From: Synaphobranchus kaupii
Lineage: Eukaryota; Chordata; Actinopteri; Anguilliformes; Synaphobranchidae
Assembly (NCBI GenBank): GCA_029718625.1
Contig: CM056376.1
Coordinates: forward strand, 27,018,813 to 27,082,812
Reading direction: 5' to 3'
DNA: 64,000 nucleotides
Positions 47,481 to 59,533 of the stretch are shown one piece after another (the stretch's first letter is position 1; every line of letters starts with the position of its first letter). Below the pieces are notes generated by a model. It was not told the origin of the DNA. It saw only the letters and a list, made by a program, of their open reading frames with translations, and did not search any database. Made by a program: the position numbers and the translations under genes.

Positions 47481-48203
47481 CAGTTGTGGTCAAAAGTTTA
47501 CATGCACTTAGGTTGAAGTCATTAAAACTAATTTTTAACCACTCCACAGATTTCATGTTAGCAAACTATAGTGTTGGCATCTACTTTGTGCATGACACAA
47601 GTAATTTTTCCAACAACTGTTTACAGACAGATTATTTCACTTTTAATTCACTATATCACAATTCCAATGGGTCAGGAGTTTACATACACTAAGTTGACTG
47701 TGCCTTTACATTTTTAATATTTGGTCACATATCCTTTGGCTTTGCATGCCATGACTTCCTGATGTCAGCATAATTTACAGCTAAATCTAGTCCCACCCCC
47801 CAATTCCCATAGAGATCCATTCAAATGCAGAGACATTATAGTATCGCTTGTAAGAGTACCAGAAAATAAGATATCAAGAGTCTTTTGATGTTGTTGGGTC
47901 ACAGACATCAGGAAGTCATGGCATGCAAAGCCAAAGGATATGTGACCAAATATTAAAAATTTAAAGGCACAGTCAACTTAGTGTATGTAAACTTCTGACC
48001 CACTGGAATTGTGATATAGTGAATTAAAAGTGAAATAATCTGTATGTAAACAATTGTTGGAAAAATTACTTGTGTCATGCACAAAGTAGATGTCCTAACT
48101 GACTTGCCAACACTATAGATTGCTAACAAGAAATCTGTGGAGTGGTTAAAAATTAGTTTTAATTACTTCAACCTAAGTGTATGTAAACATTTGACCACAA
48201 CTG
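47481..48203. mobile_element. Tc1-type non-autonomous element, family B
   Basis: A 723-bp element flanked by TA with ends CAGTTGTGGTCAAAAGTTTA. The arms are inverted repeats of about 280 bases (left to ~47764, right from ~47905), leaving a loop of roughly 140 bases. The loop and inner arms (GTCAGCATAATTTACAGCTA, ATCGCTTGTAAGAGTACC, GTTGTTGGGTCACAGAC) match the core of the family A element. Confidence 0.88.
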
Positions 48204-48879
48204 TACCTCTGCCGTTTCCAATCAAGTCTCAGTGGGATGCTGCTGGTTAAAGGGAAGAGAGAGGAGGTTTGGACCACAGACGAGCCAGAACACTCATTCA
48301 TATGGGTCGTAAGAAGCCACTTGGCTCTTTGACACAACACTTGCAAACTCAAGCATGTTCTGTCGATGTGTATTTACTAATGTACAAGCAAATCATCTCT
48401 TTCTCAAATCTCACACCGGCCCAGTGCTCCCACACAACCTTTTTTCATTATTCTGCATTCAACTATTGTAGAATCATGAATTCAGTGAAACTTAAACTAA
48501 GGATCTTATCCATTTATTTATTCCTGTCTTTGCCTACTTAGTGCACAGTTGAACATTTCAGGTTTAATATTTCATTAGTCTTTTAGTTCTATCCAACAGA
48601 ACTAAAAATTCCTGAACTTCCCCACCCTGGTTCAAAACAAGATTTTCTCCCCCACAGTTAGGACCAAGCCCAGCTTGAGCCTGTGTAGCTGCTCACCCCT
48701 AATTATAGTGACACCTGGCTGACTAGGGAGAGCAGATTCAAACAGTCCACATGCAAGACAAGCAGCACATTCTGCAAGTTCACTGCAGGACAGGGTTAGA
48801 ATATATGAGCTAAAGCAGGTTGGGGTGGTGGGGTGCGCTTCTCATATGTGTAATATCGGGTGGCAACAACGTAGTATAA
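48204..48879. other. Intron sequence
   Basis: Nothing recognised. Confidence 0.5.
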
Positions 48880-48930
48880 GAACAGCTATAAGAGCATCTG
48901 CTAAATGTGTTGAATGTAATGCAATGGTAT
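48880..48930 (+). repeat. SINE 3'-tail fragment
   Basis: AAGAGCATCTGCTAAATG followed by TGAATGTAATGCAATG, the same tail as at 59300 and 62850. Confidence 0.5.
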
Positions 48931-49129
48931 TGTTTTTGTATCCGTTATCATTTATGATTCCAGTTTATACATTAATTTTCTGGGACGCGTTTTGTATTTC
49001 TTAACAAGATACAGTTTTGTGATTTTTTTTTTTGACCATCCCTGACCTGGAGGAGCTTACTTTCCGAAGAAGAGAGAAGCCACTGAGTCAGGGCTTGGAA
49101 TGCCCTGCTTGTGCGCGTGTTCATTATGC

Positions 49130-49338
49130 CAGGGATACTCAAATATGGCCCTGGGGAGGCCAGTAGTAGGCCCACTGTTGATTTTCGTTTCTACCTGATA
49201 GTTCATTGGTCGATTAATTCCACTGATTGGCCGTATATATTTAATTCACCTGGTGTCCCAGGTTTAAATCAGTCCTGATTAGAGGGGAAAGGTGAAAAAC
49301 GGCAGTAGCCTACTACTGGCCTCGAGTGCCAGAGTTAT
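49130..49338 (+). mobile_element. hAT-type foldback element, copy 1
   Basis: Starts CAGGGATACTCAAATATGGC and shares its interior (CACTGATTGGCC, CACCTGGTGTCCCAGG, AATCAGTCCTGATTAGAGGG) with the reverse complement of 54192-54382. The right end (CTACTACTGGCCTCGAGTGC) is the inverted arm of the left; the last bases are eroded, so the right limit is approximate. Confidence 0.65.
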
Positions 49339-50409
49339 AGCCATGATGTACGCATTTGTTTTGCGCGTTTTCATGAGATATTTGCCCGAGCAGTGGCGAT
49401 TAATCAGAAGGACGAGAGGTGAGACCGAACTGCCCCAATATGTTTCCAATTTGAATGGTCTGGATACTAGACACAAATATCGTGCGAGTACGAGAAGGGC
49501 CGGCCTATGATACCATGCAAACGGTCTGAAAAACACCAAGGCACGCGCGAGCTTCATTAATACGAACATTCGTTCATCAGGATTGTTTTGGGGGTTTCCC
49601 CCGTCAGTTTAATGTGAAAAATGCTCTGGCGTAAACAGACCGATACACACTGCATAACGCATAGCCTACATTGTAAATATGTGCGTCGATCAGTTGGTTA
49701 GTTAAACAATGTAAGGTCATTGGCAAGCGTAGGCTACTGAAAGCATCATTTTCGTTTGTTCGAACCGAGCAGAGCAAGAACATTACTGCAGCTCTGTGGA
49801 GGTCATCTTTGAAGCCAGAGCCGATGTGACTGGTTTTGAAAGTTTGACATGTCAAAGCCAAGATGTAACAGGAATACGTAATGTGTAGGTAATATTCCAT
49901 CTAGGCTAAATAATGAGCACACTAGTATTTGCAGTAATCTAAATCGCTGACTTGCGCTTTCATAGAAAGAATTTCTGGAGTAGTATCTAAATCCCTGCCG
50001 TATACATTAATCTACTTAGTAACTAACAAGAACCTCGCCAACTTTGAAACAAATGCGAGAAAAACAGCGTCATCTGGCTCTGAACTTCGAGGCACGGAAA
50101 AGTTGTACTGCGCAATACAGAGCTTGTCGTTTGACAAGCGGTGCATGGGAACACTGTCAATGGTATAAACATGCAAGTTCAACAAAAACACCGCAATCTT
50201 TACATATTGATACCAACGACAACAGAAACTAAAGAGAACACACACGCATACAGTTTTGACTCAATTCAGTTTTCTGGGTGAACGCAGCAGTCTGTCAGAA
50301 GCTTAGCAGACTGAACTAGCAGAGTTTAAAAATAAATAATTGAGCTTTTCTATGAAAATTGAGCCAAATTAAGTGAAAAAACAATATATATTCGCTTCCC
50401 ATCACTTAC

Positions 50410-50499
50410 TTTCTGCGAAGTAGCTCCCGTAACCCACAGAAGATACGCTGTCATGAAAACTTGTGCCCAGTTCGGGGTCTTTTGAACAATTTTCTCCAT
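50410..50499 (-). CDS. CUB gene exon 1: start codon and signal peptide
   Basis: The ATG at 50499-50497 has a good context (GAAATGG) and opens 30 codons ending at CAGAAA|GTAAGT, a consensus donor, in phase 0. Residues 11-28 (WAQVFMTAYLLWVTGATS) form a hydrophobic core with small residues before a probable cleavage site, i.e. a signal peptide for entry to the secretory pathway. It joins exon 2 in frame to give ...TSQK-VYFDCG, placing the first CUB cysteine a few residues after cleavage. The intron to exon 2 is about 14.4 kb. An in-frame GTG upstream (50538) is not needed. Confidence 0.7.
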
Positions 50500-50676
50500 T
50501 TCTCCCTTTTCGGTGTTGCGCACAGGACCGTAACTCACTCCCGTCCTCAGTCCCCATTCACCTGAAACCCCGAGAGCGCGCTTTCATAGGTCGTGGACCC
50601 GCACGCAAGTGTGAGGCGGAGGCTGGGCCAAGCGCGTTCACTACGGCCACACACAATGCAATCATTTCAAGCTGCG

Positions 50677-50684
50677 ATTTTATA
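50677..50684 (-). promoter_or_regulatory. TATA-like box upstream of the CUB gene
   Basis: TATAAAAT on the minus strand, about 180 bases upstream of the ATG. A start site near 50650 would give a 5' leader of roughly 150 bases, which covers a GC-richer stretch (50540-50640) with CpGs. Position-based inference only. Confidence 0.4.
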
Positions 50685-52639
50685 GTTAAAAGTTGCTTGC
50701 GTTTGTAGTTGAAGTTTATACATTCAGAGAAATGTGGACATTTTTCAGTATTATTGTTGGTATTTAACTTAGCCTACTAGTCCCAGGATTGTCTGGTTTT
50801 TATTTTCAGCCTAGATTCATGAATGCATTAGGCTATGTATGACAAACAAAAGCCAATAGTTTTGATATTTCCTCTAGTCTGTAGAAGATATTTATTCTCA
50901 TTGCGAGATGTAGCCTACGTTTGCTGTTAGCCTATCATGTAGCCTCGCCATTTAAGATGTTTTTGCTGTAATTCTTTTTTTTTGTTTTTTACTTTCCGGC
51001 AACAAGTTCCGCGTCTTACTTGGGCCTATCAAGTGTGTTAAATTATCCTAAATGAGTGATATAATTTGTGTTTCGGAACATAAAGCCTGAAAAAAAACCC
51101 ATCAGAATTGCCATTATGGTAACATGAAAACTGTTAAAATCTGTAGCGTTTGCAGGTAATACGATTTGGATCATATTTACAAGTGATGGTAATTAGCTTA
51201 ACTTCGCGGTACAGTACACACTGTTCACTAAACCGTTAATCATATTGTTTAGCTGACCTTAACGGCTTTATTGGAATCCCATAAGAAATTGCATCCTGTC
51301 TTCTCAAGCAGAAGCTTTGGTTTTATTGTTATACTAATTTGTTGATTAGAAATCATAACGGGGTTAGATAGAAAACATTGCCAGTTCTGTTAAAATAGGA
51401 GGTAAACTGCAAAACCATGTTTAAATTTTACATTAAACATTACCCATTACTCGTTTATAGATTTTTATGTATTCTTATTGAACTCCCAATTATCACATCT
51501 AAATTATACAATTATAGATTAAATTTAATTGATTTAAACTACGTAGACTATTCAGTATTATATTTCGGTTTCAAAAATTTCGCATTTGTAAACTATAGCC
51601 TACTTCAATCAAACCTTTGTATACACATGAAATGGAGTCTTAAACATTAAGATGTAGCAAGCAGTATAGGCTACATCCTACACTCCAGGATGTCGGGGTA
51701 TCTCAGAATTATAATACTCATTTTGTATCTTTTTTGTATCTCATCTGGGAAATGTGTTTAAAGGCATTATCTCTACAATGTATTATTATTGATAAGAGTT
51801 ATGCAATGAATGAAGCAAAGCGTGTGTGATTTTGTGACTACGCTCTTTGTAATACAGCCTGGCTTTTCCACACTCACGTAATTACCCGGATTAAAGTTAC
51901 ATAATACATTAATGCAGAGGTGATCCAGTGTTATCCTTGACAAATATTTACATTTGCCTGTTTCAAGAATAAAAAAAGAAACGCACAACATGTAGGCATT
52001 TTATAGTAAAACAAAGCAACCTTTGTTTCTATTGCTATAAATCTGTTTTTGTTTGTGCGGTCTATGTGTATGGTATGGTAACGTATTTCGAAATGGGCTT
52101 TTAAAAAAATAAATAAAGCTAAATGCGCCTGAATTGTTGATTCTCGCTGTGTCCACCAGATGGCACCAGCTGTTTTAGTTGAGGAACTGCTTCCTGCTCC
52201 ATTGTAACAGAATGGTAAACCTTTTAAAACAAAATATATTTTCTCAAATTTAGATTTTAATGAATTAAAGATGTAATAATTTTCTTTAAGGTGAATAATT
52301 TTATTTCTTACTTTATTAAATGGTCATTCGAAGGTGGGACAACATTGCTATAAATAGTTTTGTCTCACAGGGTCAGGTTGGGCTAATGTTAGCCAGGGTT
52401 TCTCAGGTTACTATTATACAAGTGCTATCTATTCACCAGATGCCTATAGGCTACCAATTGTCATCATTAATAGAGGCCCGTTTCTTCAGATTTGTGCAAC
52501 TTTCCTGTAGTACTAAACTCTATACACTGTATGACCTGTAGCAGGGAAAATGGCCACAGAAGCATAAGGGGTGAGAGGTTGGAAAAGGGTGAGTGTTCTG
52601 GCACAAAATAGCTGCCATGCATCACCCAGGTGGGTGCTA
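50685..52639. other. Intergenic sequence upstream of the CUB gene
   Basis: AT-rich and probably intergenic between the divergently placed CUB gene and the plus-strand gene near 59 kb. No exon recognised. Confidence 0.5.
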
Positions 52640-52725
52640 CACATTGGCAGTGGTTGAGGAGAGTTTCCCCCTCATCACTGTAAAGTGCTTTCAGTGTAAG
52701 AAAAGTGCTATATAAATGCAAGCCA
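52640..52725 (+). repeat. Dispersed-repeat tail (GCTATATAAATG type)
   Basis: CACATTGGCAGTGGTTGAGG ... CTGTAAAGTGCTTTCAGTGT ... AAAAGTGCTATATAAATGCA is a pattern repeatedly found at 3' ends of fish retroelements. Only the tail is present. Confidence 0.45.
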
Positions 52726-54191
52726 GTATTATGATGTTTGCCTATAGCCATGAATGACTGGTATGTCCTAAATTCTAATGCACTAAGAAAAGCTAAATGT
52801 TCTGTGTTGTACACTGCATCGCAGCTTGGGGGTTGATCAGCTTTTATATGAAAGCAAATTATTTAATCTACCTTATTTATATTAGTTATGACTTGAAATC
52901 AATTGTTTCTACGTGAGGTGCACTGCATTTCTGGAGCTACTTAACATCCTCATCCCAGAAAAACTAGGATTTAGAAGAGGAAAGAAACCTTACTTGCATA
53001 ATCATGCACATGTCTAAAACAAATCATCAGCACAAATGAGTATCCATTCAAGTAATTATCAGCATTCTGTCATTTCTTTATTAAACTGCAGGTTGTACAT
53101 TACTGTTTTGGTGTGTGAACTGCCAAGACCATGAATGGCTACAGGAATCCTGAACTATTTTTATTGATGACTGATGAGAAATTCATTAATGGTGGAATAA
53201 ATTTGTCAATATTTTAATTGGATATAATTATTATTGGGCAGAAATGTAGATTTTTTTTTGGGGCTAATAAGAGTCCTATTATGAGAAATGCTGGAGTAAA
53301 TGGACCCAGTCCTGTAAATTGGCTACAGTACAAAATAGGTTTAAAAACTGGCTCAGAATTTCATGAAAAATATGTTAAGGGGGGGGGGGTCCTTGGTGGC
53401 TATCTAAAAATGTTTTTCTTTATGTAATAAATTGAAATGTCCATATTCTGTATTAAGTTGGAATAGCTTTTCAACCACTCGTAATATTGAATGAAGCTTT
53501 TGGTCCAGGCATTGTCCTCACCTGCTTGTCCTGCTTCACATGACCATGTATTTCCCAATTTCACCAGCAGAGGACGCCGTTTACAACATTAATAATTTTA
53601 ATACTTTTCCCTGCGAAAAGCTTGTGATTTTTTTTTTCAGGGGAGGTACACAATTAGGGTGAACATTGGGGAAACCCCATGCTGACATGCAGTTCTGTTT
53701 CAAACACACGAGGGTATCTTCTGTTCTGCATTTTCTAATCAGACATTGCATTCTCACACGCTCATTTTGTTTTGCTTTGTTTTGGTTTTTCTCCAAGCAA
53801 CAAGCAAGTTCCAGATTTTTTTTTTTCCCCTTTCACTTCCACAATTTCAGCATAGTCTATCGTTTCCGTCAGGCTTTCAATCCTTATTGTTGTTTCCATA
53901 ATTATTATCCCGCTTAATCTGTTCTGCCTGTTCAAAGCAGTAATGATATTGAATTTCAAGCCTGCCTAGTGCATGGCCTCTGAAACTGCTGAATGGCTGA
54001 TTTTGTTCCATTCAGACACGGGGCTGTTTACTTTAGTGTTTTAATGTTTTTTTCCTAAGGACAGCTCTTGTACCTGCTGAAGCCTTTGGCCTAATGCGTG
54101 ATGGGTTTTGAGTGTTGCACATTGTAACAGTAAAGAAGTGTAACTGACCTTTTACTTGTCACTCTGCATTCTCTTCATCTGTGGTGTATTC
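52726..54191. other. Intergenic sequence
   Basis: Contains a G run near 53383 and several T runs; no gene recognised. Confidence 0.5.
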
Positions 54192-54382
54192 CAGTGATAC
54201 TCTGGGCCACTAGCACTGCTGGTTTTCATTCTTACCCTCTAATCAGGACTGATTTATACCTGGGACACCAGGTGAGAAGTTAAATCTCTGGCCAATCAGT
54301 GGCATTACTCTGTCGATTAGCTCAGGTAGAAAAGAAAACTAGCAGTACTGCTGGCCTTGAGGGACAGATTTGAGTATCCCTG
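54192..54382 (-). mobile_element. hAT-type foldback element, copy 2
   Basis: Reverse-oriented relative of 49130-49338. Ends CAGTGATACTCTGGGCCAC and (reverse) CAGGGATACTCAAATCTGTC. Flanks GTGTATTC and ATGTATAC agree at 6 of 8 positions, consistent with an aged hAT target duplication. Confidence 0.7.
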
Positions 54383-54470
54383 ATGTATACTAATGTTTTT
54401 TTATACCAAGGTAAAATACATCCTACCCTCTCACACCCAGCTCACTGGAGCATTCCTCACAGGGCATTAG

Positions 54471-55064
54471 CTGACTCTTCACAGCGCACCCTGTACAACC
54501 TCCCTAATCACTGTACCTGGGTCCCATCACCTCAAGCTGACTCTTCACAGCGCACCCTGTACAACCTCCCTAATCACTGTACCTGGGTCCCATCACCTCA
54601 ATCTGACTCTTCACAGCGCACCCTGTACAACCTCCCTAATCACTGTACCTGGGTCCCATCACCTCAATCTGACTCTTCACAGCGCACCCTGTACAACCTC
54701 CCTAATCACTGTACCTGGGTCCCATCACCTCAAGCTGACTCTTCACAGCGCACCCTGTACAACCTCCCTAATCACTGTACCTGGGTCCCATCACCTCAAT
54801 CTGACTCTTCACAGCGCACCCTGTACAACCTCCCTAATCACTGTACCTGGGTCCCATCACCTCAATCTGACTCTTCACAGCGCACCCTGTACAACCTCCC
54901 TAATCACTGTACCTGGGTCCCATCACCTCAATCTGACTCTTCACAGCGCACCCTGTACAACCTCCCTAATCACTGTACCTGGGTCCCATCACCTCAATCT
55001 GACTCTTCACAGCGCACCCTGTACAACCTCCCTAATCACTGTACCTGGGTCCCATCACCTCAAT
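54471..55064. repeat. Minisatellite, exactly nine 66-bp units
   Basis: 594 bases = 9 x 66 with no length change. The unit runs CTGACTCTTCACAGCGCACC, CTGTACAACCTCCCTAATCA, CTGTACCTGGGTCCCATCAC, CTCAAT. The only variable site seen is the last base (G in units 1 and 4, T in the others). As 66 is divisible by three and the unit lacks stops in at least two forward frames, a 233-codon frame (54383-55084) spans it. No splice signals or domain support a gene. Confidence 0.97.
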
Positions 55065-55330
55065 CGCCCTCACTTTGTGAGTGAGCATTAGAAACTGTGG
55101 TAAAGTGAGTTATAATTACAGTTCTAAGTAAGTTACTTTTATATGTAATTGGAAAAAATATTGACCTTATGAAAATGACCTTATGCTTGCCTATAACGAT
55201 GTGTAGTTTTTACTACATTTGCTTAGATATTTCACTGTGTTAATATGTCGCTTTCCATTTTTGCCTACTTCCTGGTTCTTGAAGCTCTGATGGTATCTTT
55301 TTATATCCTGTCATGATCGCCTTGTACATA
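55065..55330. other. Intergenic sequence
   Basis: Nothing recognised. Confidence 0.5.
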
Positions 55331-55945
55331 CAGTACCAGTCAAAAGTTTGGACACACCTACTCATAGAAGGGGTTTTCTTTATTTTTACTATTTTTTTTA
55401 GTTTAGAATAATAGTAAAGACAACTATGAAATGACATAAATGTAATTATGCAGTGACCAAAAAAGTGTTACACAAATCAAAATGTATATCTTATATTTTA
55501 GATTATTCAAAGTAGCCACCCTTTGCCTTGATACCAGCTTTGCACTCTTGGCATTATCTCAAGCAACTTCATGAGGTAGCCACTTGGGATGCTTTTCCAA
55601 TAGTCTTGAAGGAATTCCCACATATGCTGAGCACTTGGCTGCTTTTCCTTCACACTCCAGTCCAACTCATCCCAAACCATCTCTCTTGGGTTTAGGTTGG
55701 GTGTTAGATTAGGTCATCTGATGCAGGACTCCATCACTCTCCTTCTTTGTCCAACAGCTCTTACACAGCCTGGAGGTGTGTTTTGGGTCATTGCCCTGTT
55801 GAAAATCAAATGAGGGCCCAATTAAAGTGCAAGACAGATGGTTTGGTGTGTCACTGCAGAATGCTGTGGTAGGCATGCTGGTTAAGTGTGCCTTCAATTC
55901 TAGATAACTCGTCCAACAGTGTCACCAGCAAAGCAATCACAGTGT
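55331..55945 (-). mobile_element. Tc1-like transposon fragment, broken
   Basis: Starts at a TA with CAGTACCAGTCAAAAGTTTG, a known kind of Tc1 end in fish. Beyond the end, the minus strand carries transposase C-terminal remnants in shifting frames: AKGGYFE-like, WKSIPSGYLMKL-like and DELDW-like blocks are recognisable but split by stops and frameshifts. The other end is missing; the match fades at about 55945. Not functional. Confidence 0.75.
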
Positions 55946-58900
55946 GAAGTTCTAAATGAAAACTTGTTGCGGGTGCATTTCAAAAATTAAAATTAAAAAT
56001 GTATTCAAAATTTTGTTTTGGAAAGAAATTCATACATAGGCATGAACTTCACTATATTTGTCTAAGAGAGAAAAAATTCAAGCATTTAAGCATATTTGGC
56101 AGAATATTTATGTTGAAAAATAACACCAGAACACTTATAGGCCTACCTACAAAAACATCTGAGCATGTTTGAATTAGTCAGTCTTATTGCACAAAAGGTA
56201 CAGTATCGTAAAGTCATTATTGGAGAAGTTGCTTGGTTACAAATTCCAGTGCGTTTGACCAGATTAGAGGTAAAATTGGCAAGAGATCATTTTCACAAGG
56301 CTGTGTGAAAATATTTGGTGCAATATTACTTACTGACAATATTTAAATGCAAACTGAGCAATTTGCCCCTGTCACAGCTCATTTTAGGGCATCTGGTGTG
56401 ACCTTGCAAGAGCCCCACAGAGGCTTTGAGAGTTGTGTGTTTCCATCCAGTCTGAGGCCAGAAAAAAAGATCTTGCAGGTCTTGTATTGGTTCTCTCCTG
56501 GGATGACGGTAGTCTCACAGTAATGAGCATATATGACAAGCTTACATGGCTAGCAGGCATGCCATCCATAGCGTTGTTTTATGGATTAACCTGAAATTAA
56601 ATACAATTTCTCGGCTATAATTACAGCTAGGGCTGTTGACACTCACAAACTTATGACAATACTGCAAAGGCATTCCTGAAAACGCCACAGGTTTTCCCAT
56701 AGGACTACCACAATCACATCCAGTTGTTTCACGCCGGAAAAGGCTTTTTCCCCCAGAGTTCTTTGCGCGAGAAAAGGAATCCAGGTCCGTTCAGTATAAG
56801 AGCTCGGTCTATCTTTGTTGTAGCATTAACTGACAACGTGAAAATATAATTTCGAATTAGTGAATAAATTAACTCAGATAAGATTATAACATTTTTTACA
56901 TAATTAGGCTTGTATATATATATTATAATCGATTATAATTCGAAAACTTTACTATCGTTAGCAATTTCTTCAGCTACAGTTGAGTTCCTTGTTTCAGGAC
57001 GGAAGGGCAAAAGGCTGGAATACAAATAGCCACGTAGTGCTAGGCAAGGCTGTCGGCGGAAAGGTTGGTGATTATTTTTTTTAAATAGTTGCTGCAAATG
57101 TTATCTGCTGCCAATTAATGTGCGCGAATTTATTTTGATTGCATGCGATATAACTGTATAAAAAGCATATTTAACTGACGTCACCACAATATATAGGTTT
57201 TGTTAGCGCCGTTGCTCGGCAGCTAGCTGGATGGCTAACTGAGATTTCACAAGTGCGCTGAGGAGGGTTATTATTTAGCTTTCCACAGAACCAACTGTTT
57301 GTGTAGGTGACTACTGTACGAGTAACGTAGATGTCTGGCAATAGACACACTCTAGACTGGCATGTTATCTATCTATCTAACGTTAACACTGACTACAGTT
57401 GTCTTTTCCTCTGACAGATGAAGGGTGGCTTTTTAACTAACGTTAGCTTCACTGAAGCCTACGTAAAATGTTGCAGTAAACTTCTAATCTTTCTGTGTAA
57501 TTCATTAACATGTACGATTTTAACAACATCAGGTTTATTATCATAATTGTTAGTACTTAAGCATCCGTAAGTGCGTGTCTCTGTGTGCGTTAATGTTAAA
57601 CCAATTTTGAACATACAACTTAAATTCACGATGGTGAGATGGCTATCAGTGCTAAGCCCGTTTAGCTAGCTAGCCTTGTCTGAGCTTATTTGGCAATAAA
57701 TCGTTTATTTTGTGTGGAATATGTGTTGGTTTGCTAGTCAGCGAGTCTTATATTTACAGCGGGGTAACGTTAACGTTGGATGCATTGCTAATGGGCTGTC
57801 GTGTAGTAGGAGTTTGGGTTAACGTTAGGCGTAACGTTATATTATTAACTTATCCGTTAATGGTTAAAAAAGGTGCAACTAGTCAACTAAGAAAAGCTAT
57901 TAAAGCGGATCTCTGTTGGTATATTTGTTAGTGATAGCAACCTGTGTAGCTAGCTAGCATTAGCTATGTTTACCATACTACCGCTATTTGAGTGTACGTC
58001 ATTATTTGTTGTCGAGTTAAATAGTATCTAGTCTCTAGTAACGTCAGTTTTCACCAATTGAATTATTATAGATTGCTAATGTGGGTAAGAAATGTTTAGG
58101 GGGTGAAGGCATTACTAAGCAGTGTTTTGGGGTCTTCGTAGTCAGCCATTTGCAGTAGGGCGTTTTCGCGTCGTGGTCAGCTTTTTAGCGATGGCTTTGG
58201 CTATCCGGACTGTTTTCCATCCATCTGTGACAACTTTTTTCTTTCTTTTTTAAAAATTGGGTTCGTATTGGTCAAATCCAATTTTTGGACTTCAACATAC
58301 ACACATATAACATGGGCTTCGTATGGGAGTTAACTGTTATAACAAATGTGCATTTAATTCATAGGAATCGTATGAATGAAACATACAGTGGCATGCCAGT
58401 GTTGCGATCACTAGGATAATTTTTGCCTTGTTGATGTGATGAGCTGGACAGGATCCCCCGGTGTTAACGTGTTAAACATGCTTTTAAGCGCCTCTACGGA
58501 GCGACGTTAAATACAAGCTCATTTATTAAATGAATCACATGTTTGGATGAAGTCGTCTGCAAATGCAATTGTTGTAGTCATACACACCCATGCTGTATGC
58601 GTCATATTTTCTTTAGCATTTTTGACCAGAACGTTTTGATTAAAACATTGTTTCATAGATCTATTTAAATAACTTTTTAAATTTGTATACCTTTGCAAGA
58701 TTTTGGTTGTATTCTTAAAGTTGCTATATTAGCTATATTGTAAAGTCCGTCTTTTCTATCGAGTAACCTCATACTAGCTTGGGTTGGAGTCTGTTGCTGG
58801 AATTTCTCTAAGTACAGCAGTTTTTCGAGAATATATTTTTTTCCTTTTTGAAATCACAATTTGAGGCTCAAACTACCACGGTACCCCCCACTATGAACCT

Positions 58901-59299
58901 GTGCTGCAGCTAAAGTATTTACACTCCACTGATGCACTCACGTGGATGCCAGGTGACTTTACTACACTGTTAGGTCCTGCAGGATTATAGGGGAGGTAGT
59001 GCCAGTTGTAGGAGATTGGGTGCGATTAATTTAATTTAAGACGTCATTATACATTCACTACCTCAAGCATTGACAATTTCAAAGCCCACCTGGCACCACA
59101 TTCATCTATCCTGGAAAATCCTTGTTGATTTTTGTTGAGAGTTGGGACATTAGACATGTGTGGGACCTGGGGTCAGTGTTCTGTAACAGTCATTTTTATG
59201 TGTAAAGTAAGGGTAACCGAGGTGTGTTTGTAAGTGGGTTTCATGTCTGGCACTATTGCTTATGCACTTATATTGTCTTACATTGTAAGTCACTGGTAG
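55946..59299. other. Region upstream of the plus-strand gene
   Basis: No coding sequence recognised. A first non-coding exon of the gene at 59.5 kb could lie around 57000-57060, where GGCGGAAAG|GTTGGT resembles a donor. TAACGTTA and TAGCTAGC palindromes are frequent at 57200-57960. Confidence 0.4.
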
Positions 59300-59338
59300 A
59301 GAGCATCTGCTAACTGAATGTAATGTAATGTCCTTTGT
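59300..59338 (+). repeat. SINE 3'-tail fragment
   Basis: GAGCATCTGCTAACTGAATG followed by TAATGTAATG, preceded by TTGTAAGTCACTGGTAGA. It ends 7 bases before a probable splice acceptor (TTGTTTTCTAG at 59335-59345). Confidence 0.55.
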
Positions 59339-59345
59339 TTTCTAG

Positions 59346-59533
59346 GGAAGACTGTGCAATGTCCTTGTAGTCGGTGTTTTGGCGCTTTCCATCTTGTCTT
59401 CCTGCCGATGAGGCTGAGCTGTGTGTGAACATGTTGTGAAGGAGCCCACCCTCATGCTCGTGGGCGCCAGCGAAGTGGCATCTGAAACTAGCGCTTTGTG
59501 ACTGAGAGAGGAAGTGGCACAGCTGCAGGCGCG
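59346..59533 (+). other. Probable 5' untranslated exon part
   Basis: Begins after the acceptor CTTTGTTTTCTAG and runs into the start codon at 59534. It contains short upstream ATGs, each followed by nearby stops, which could dampen translation. Inferred from the acceptor and the coding exon that follows. Confidence 0.4.

Noticed and set aside
54383..55084. 233-codon open frame on the plus strand
   Set aside because: Nine 66-bp units make it open automatically; a second register of the unit is open as well, and no gene signals surround it.
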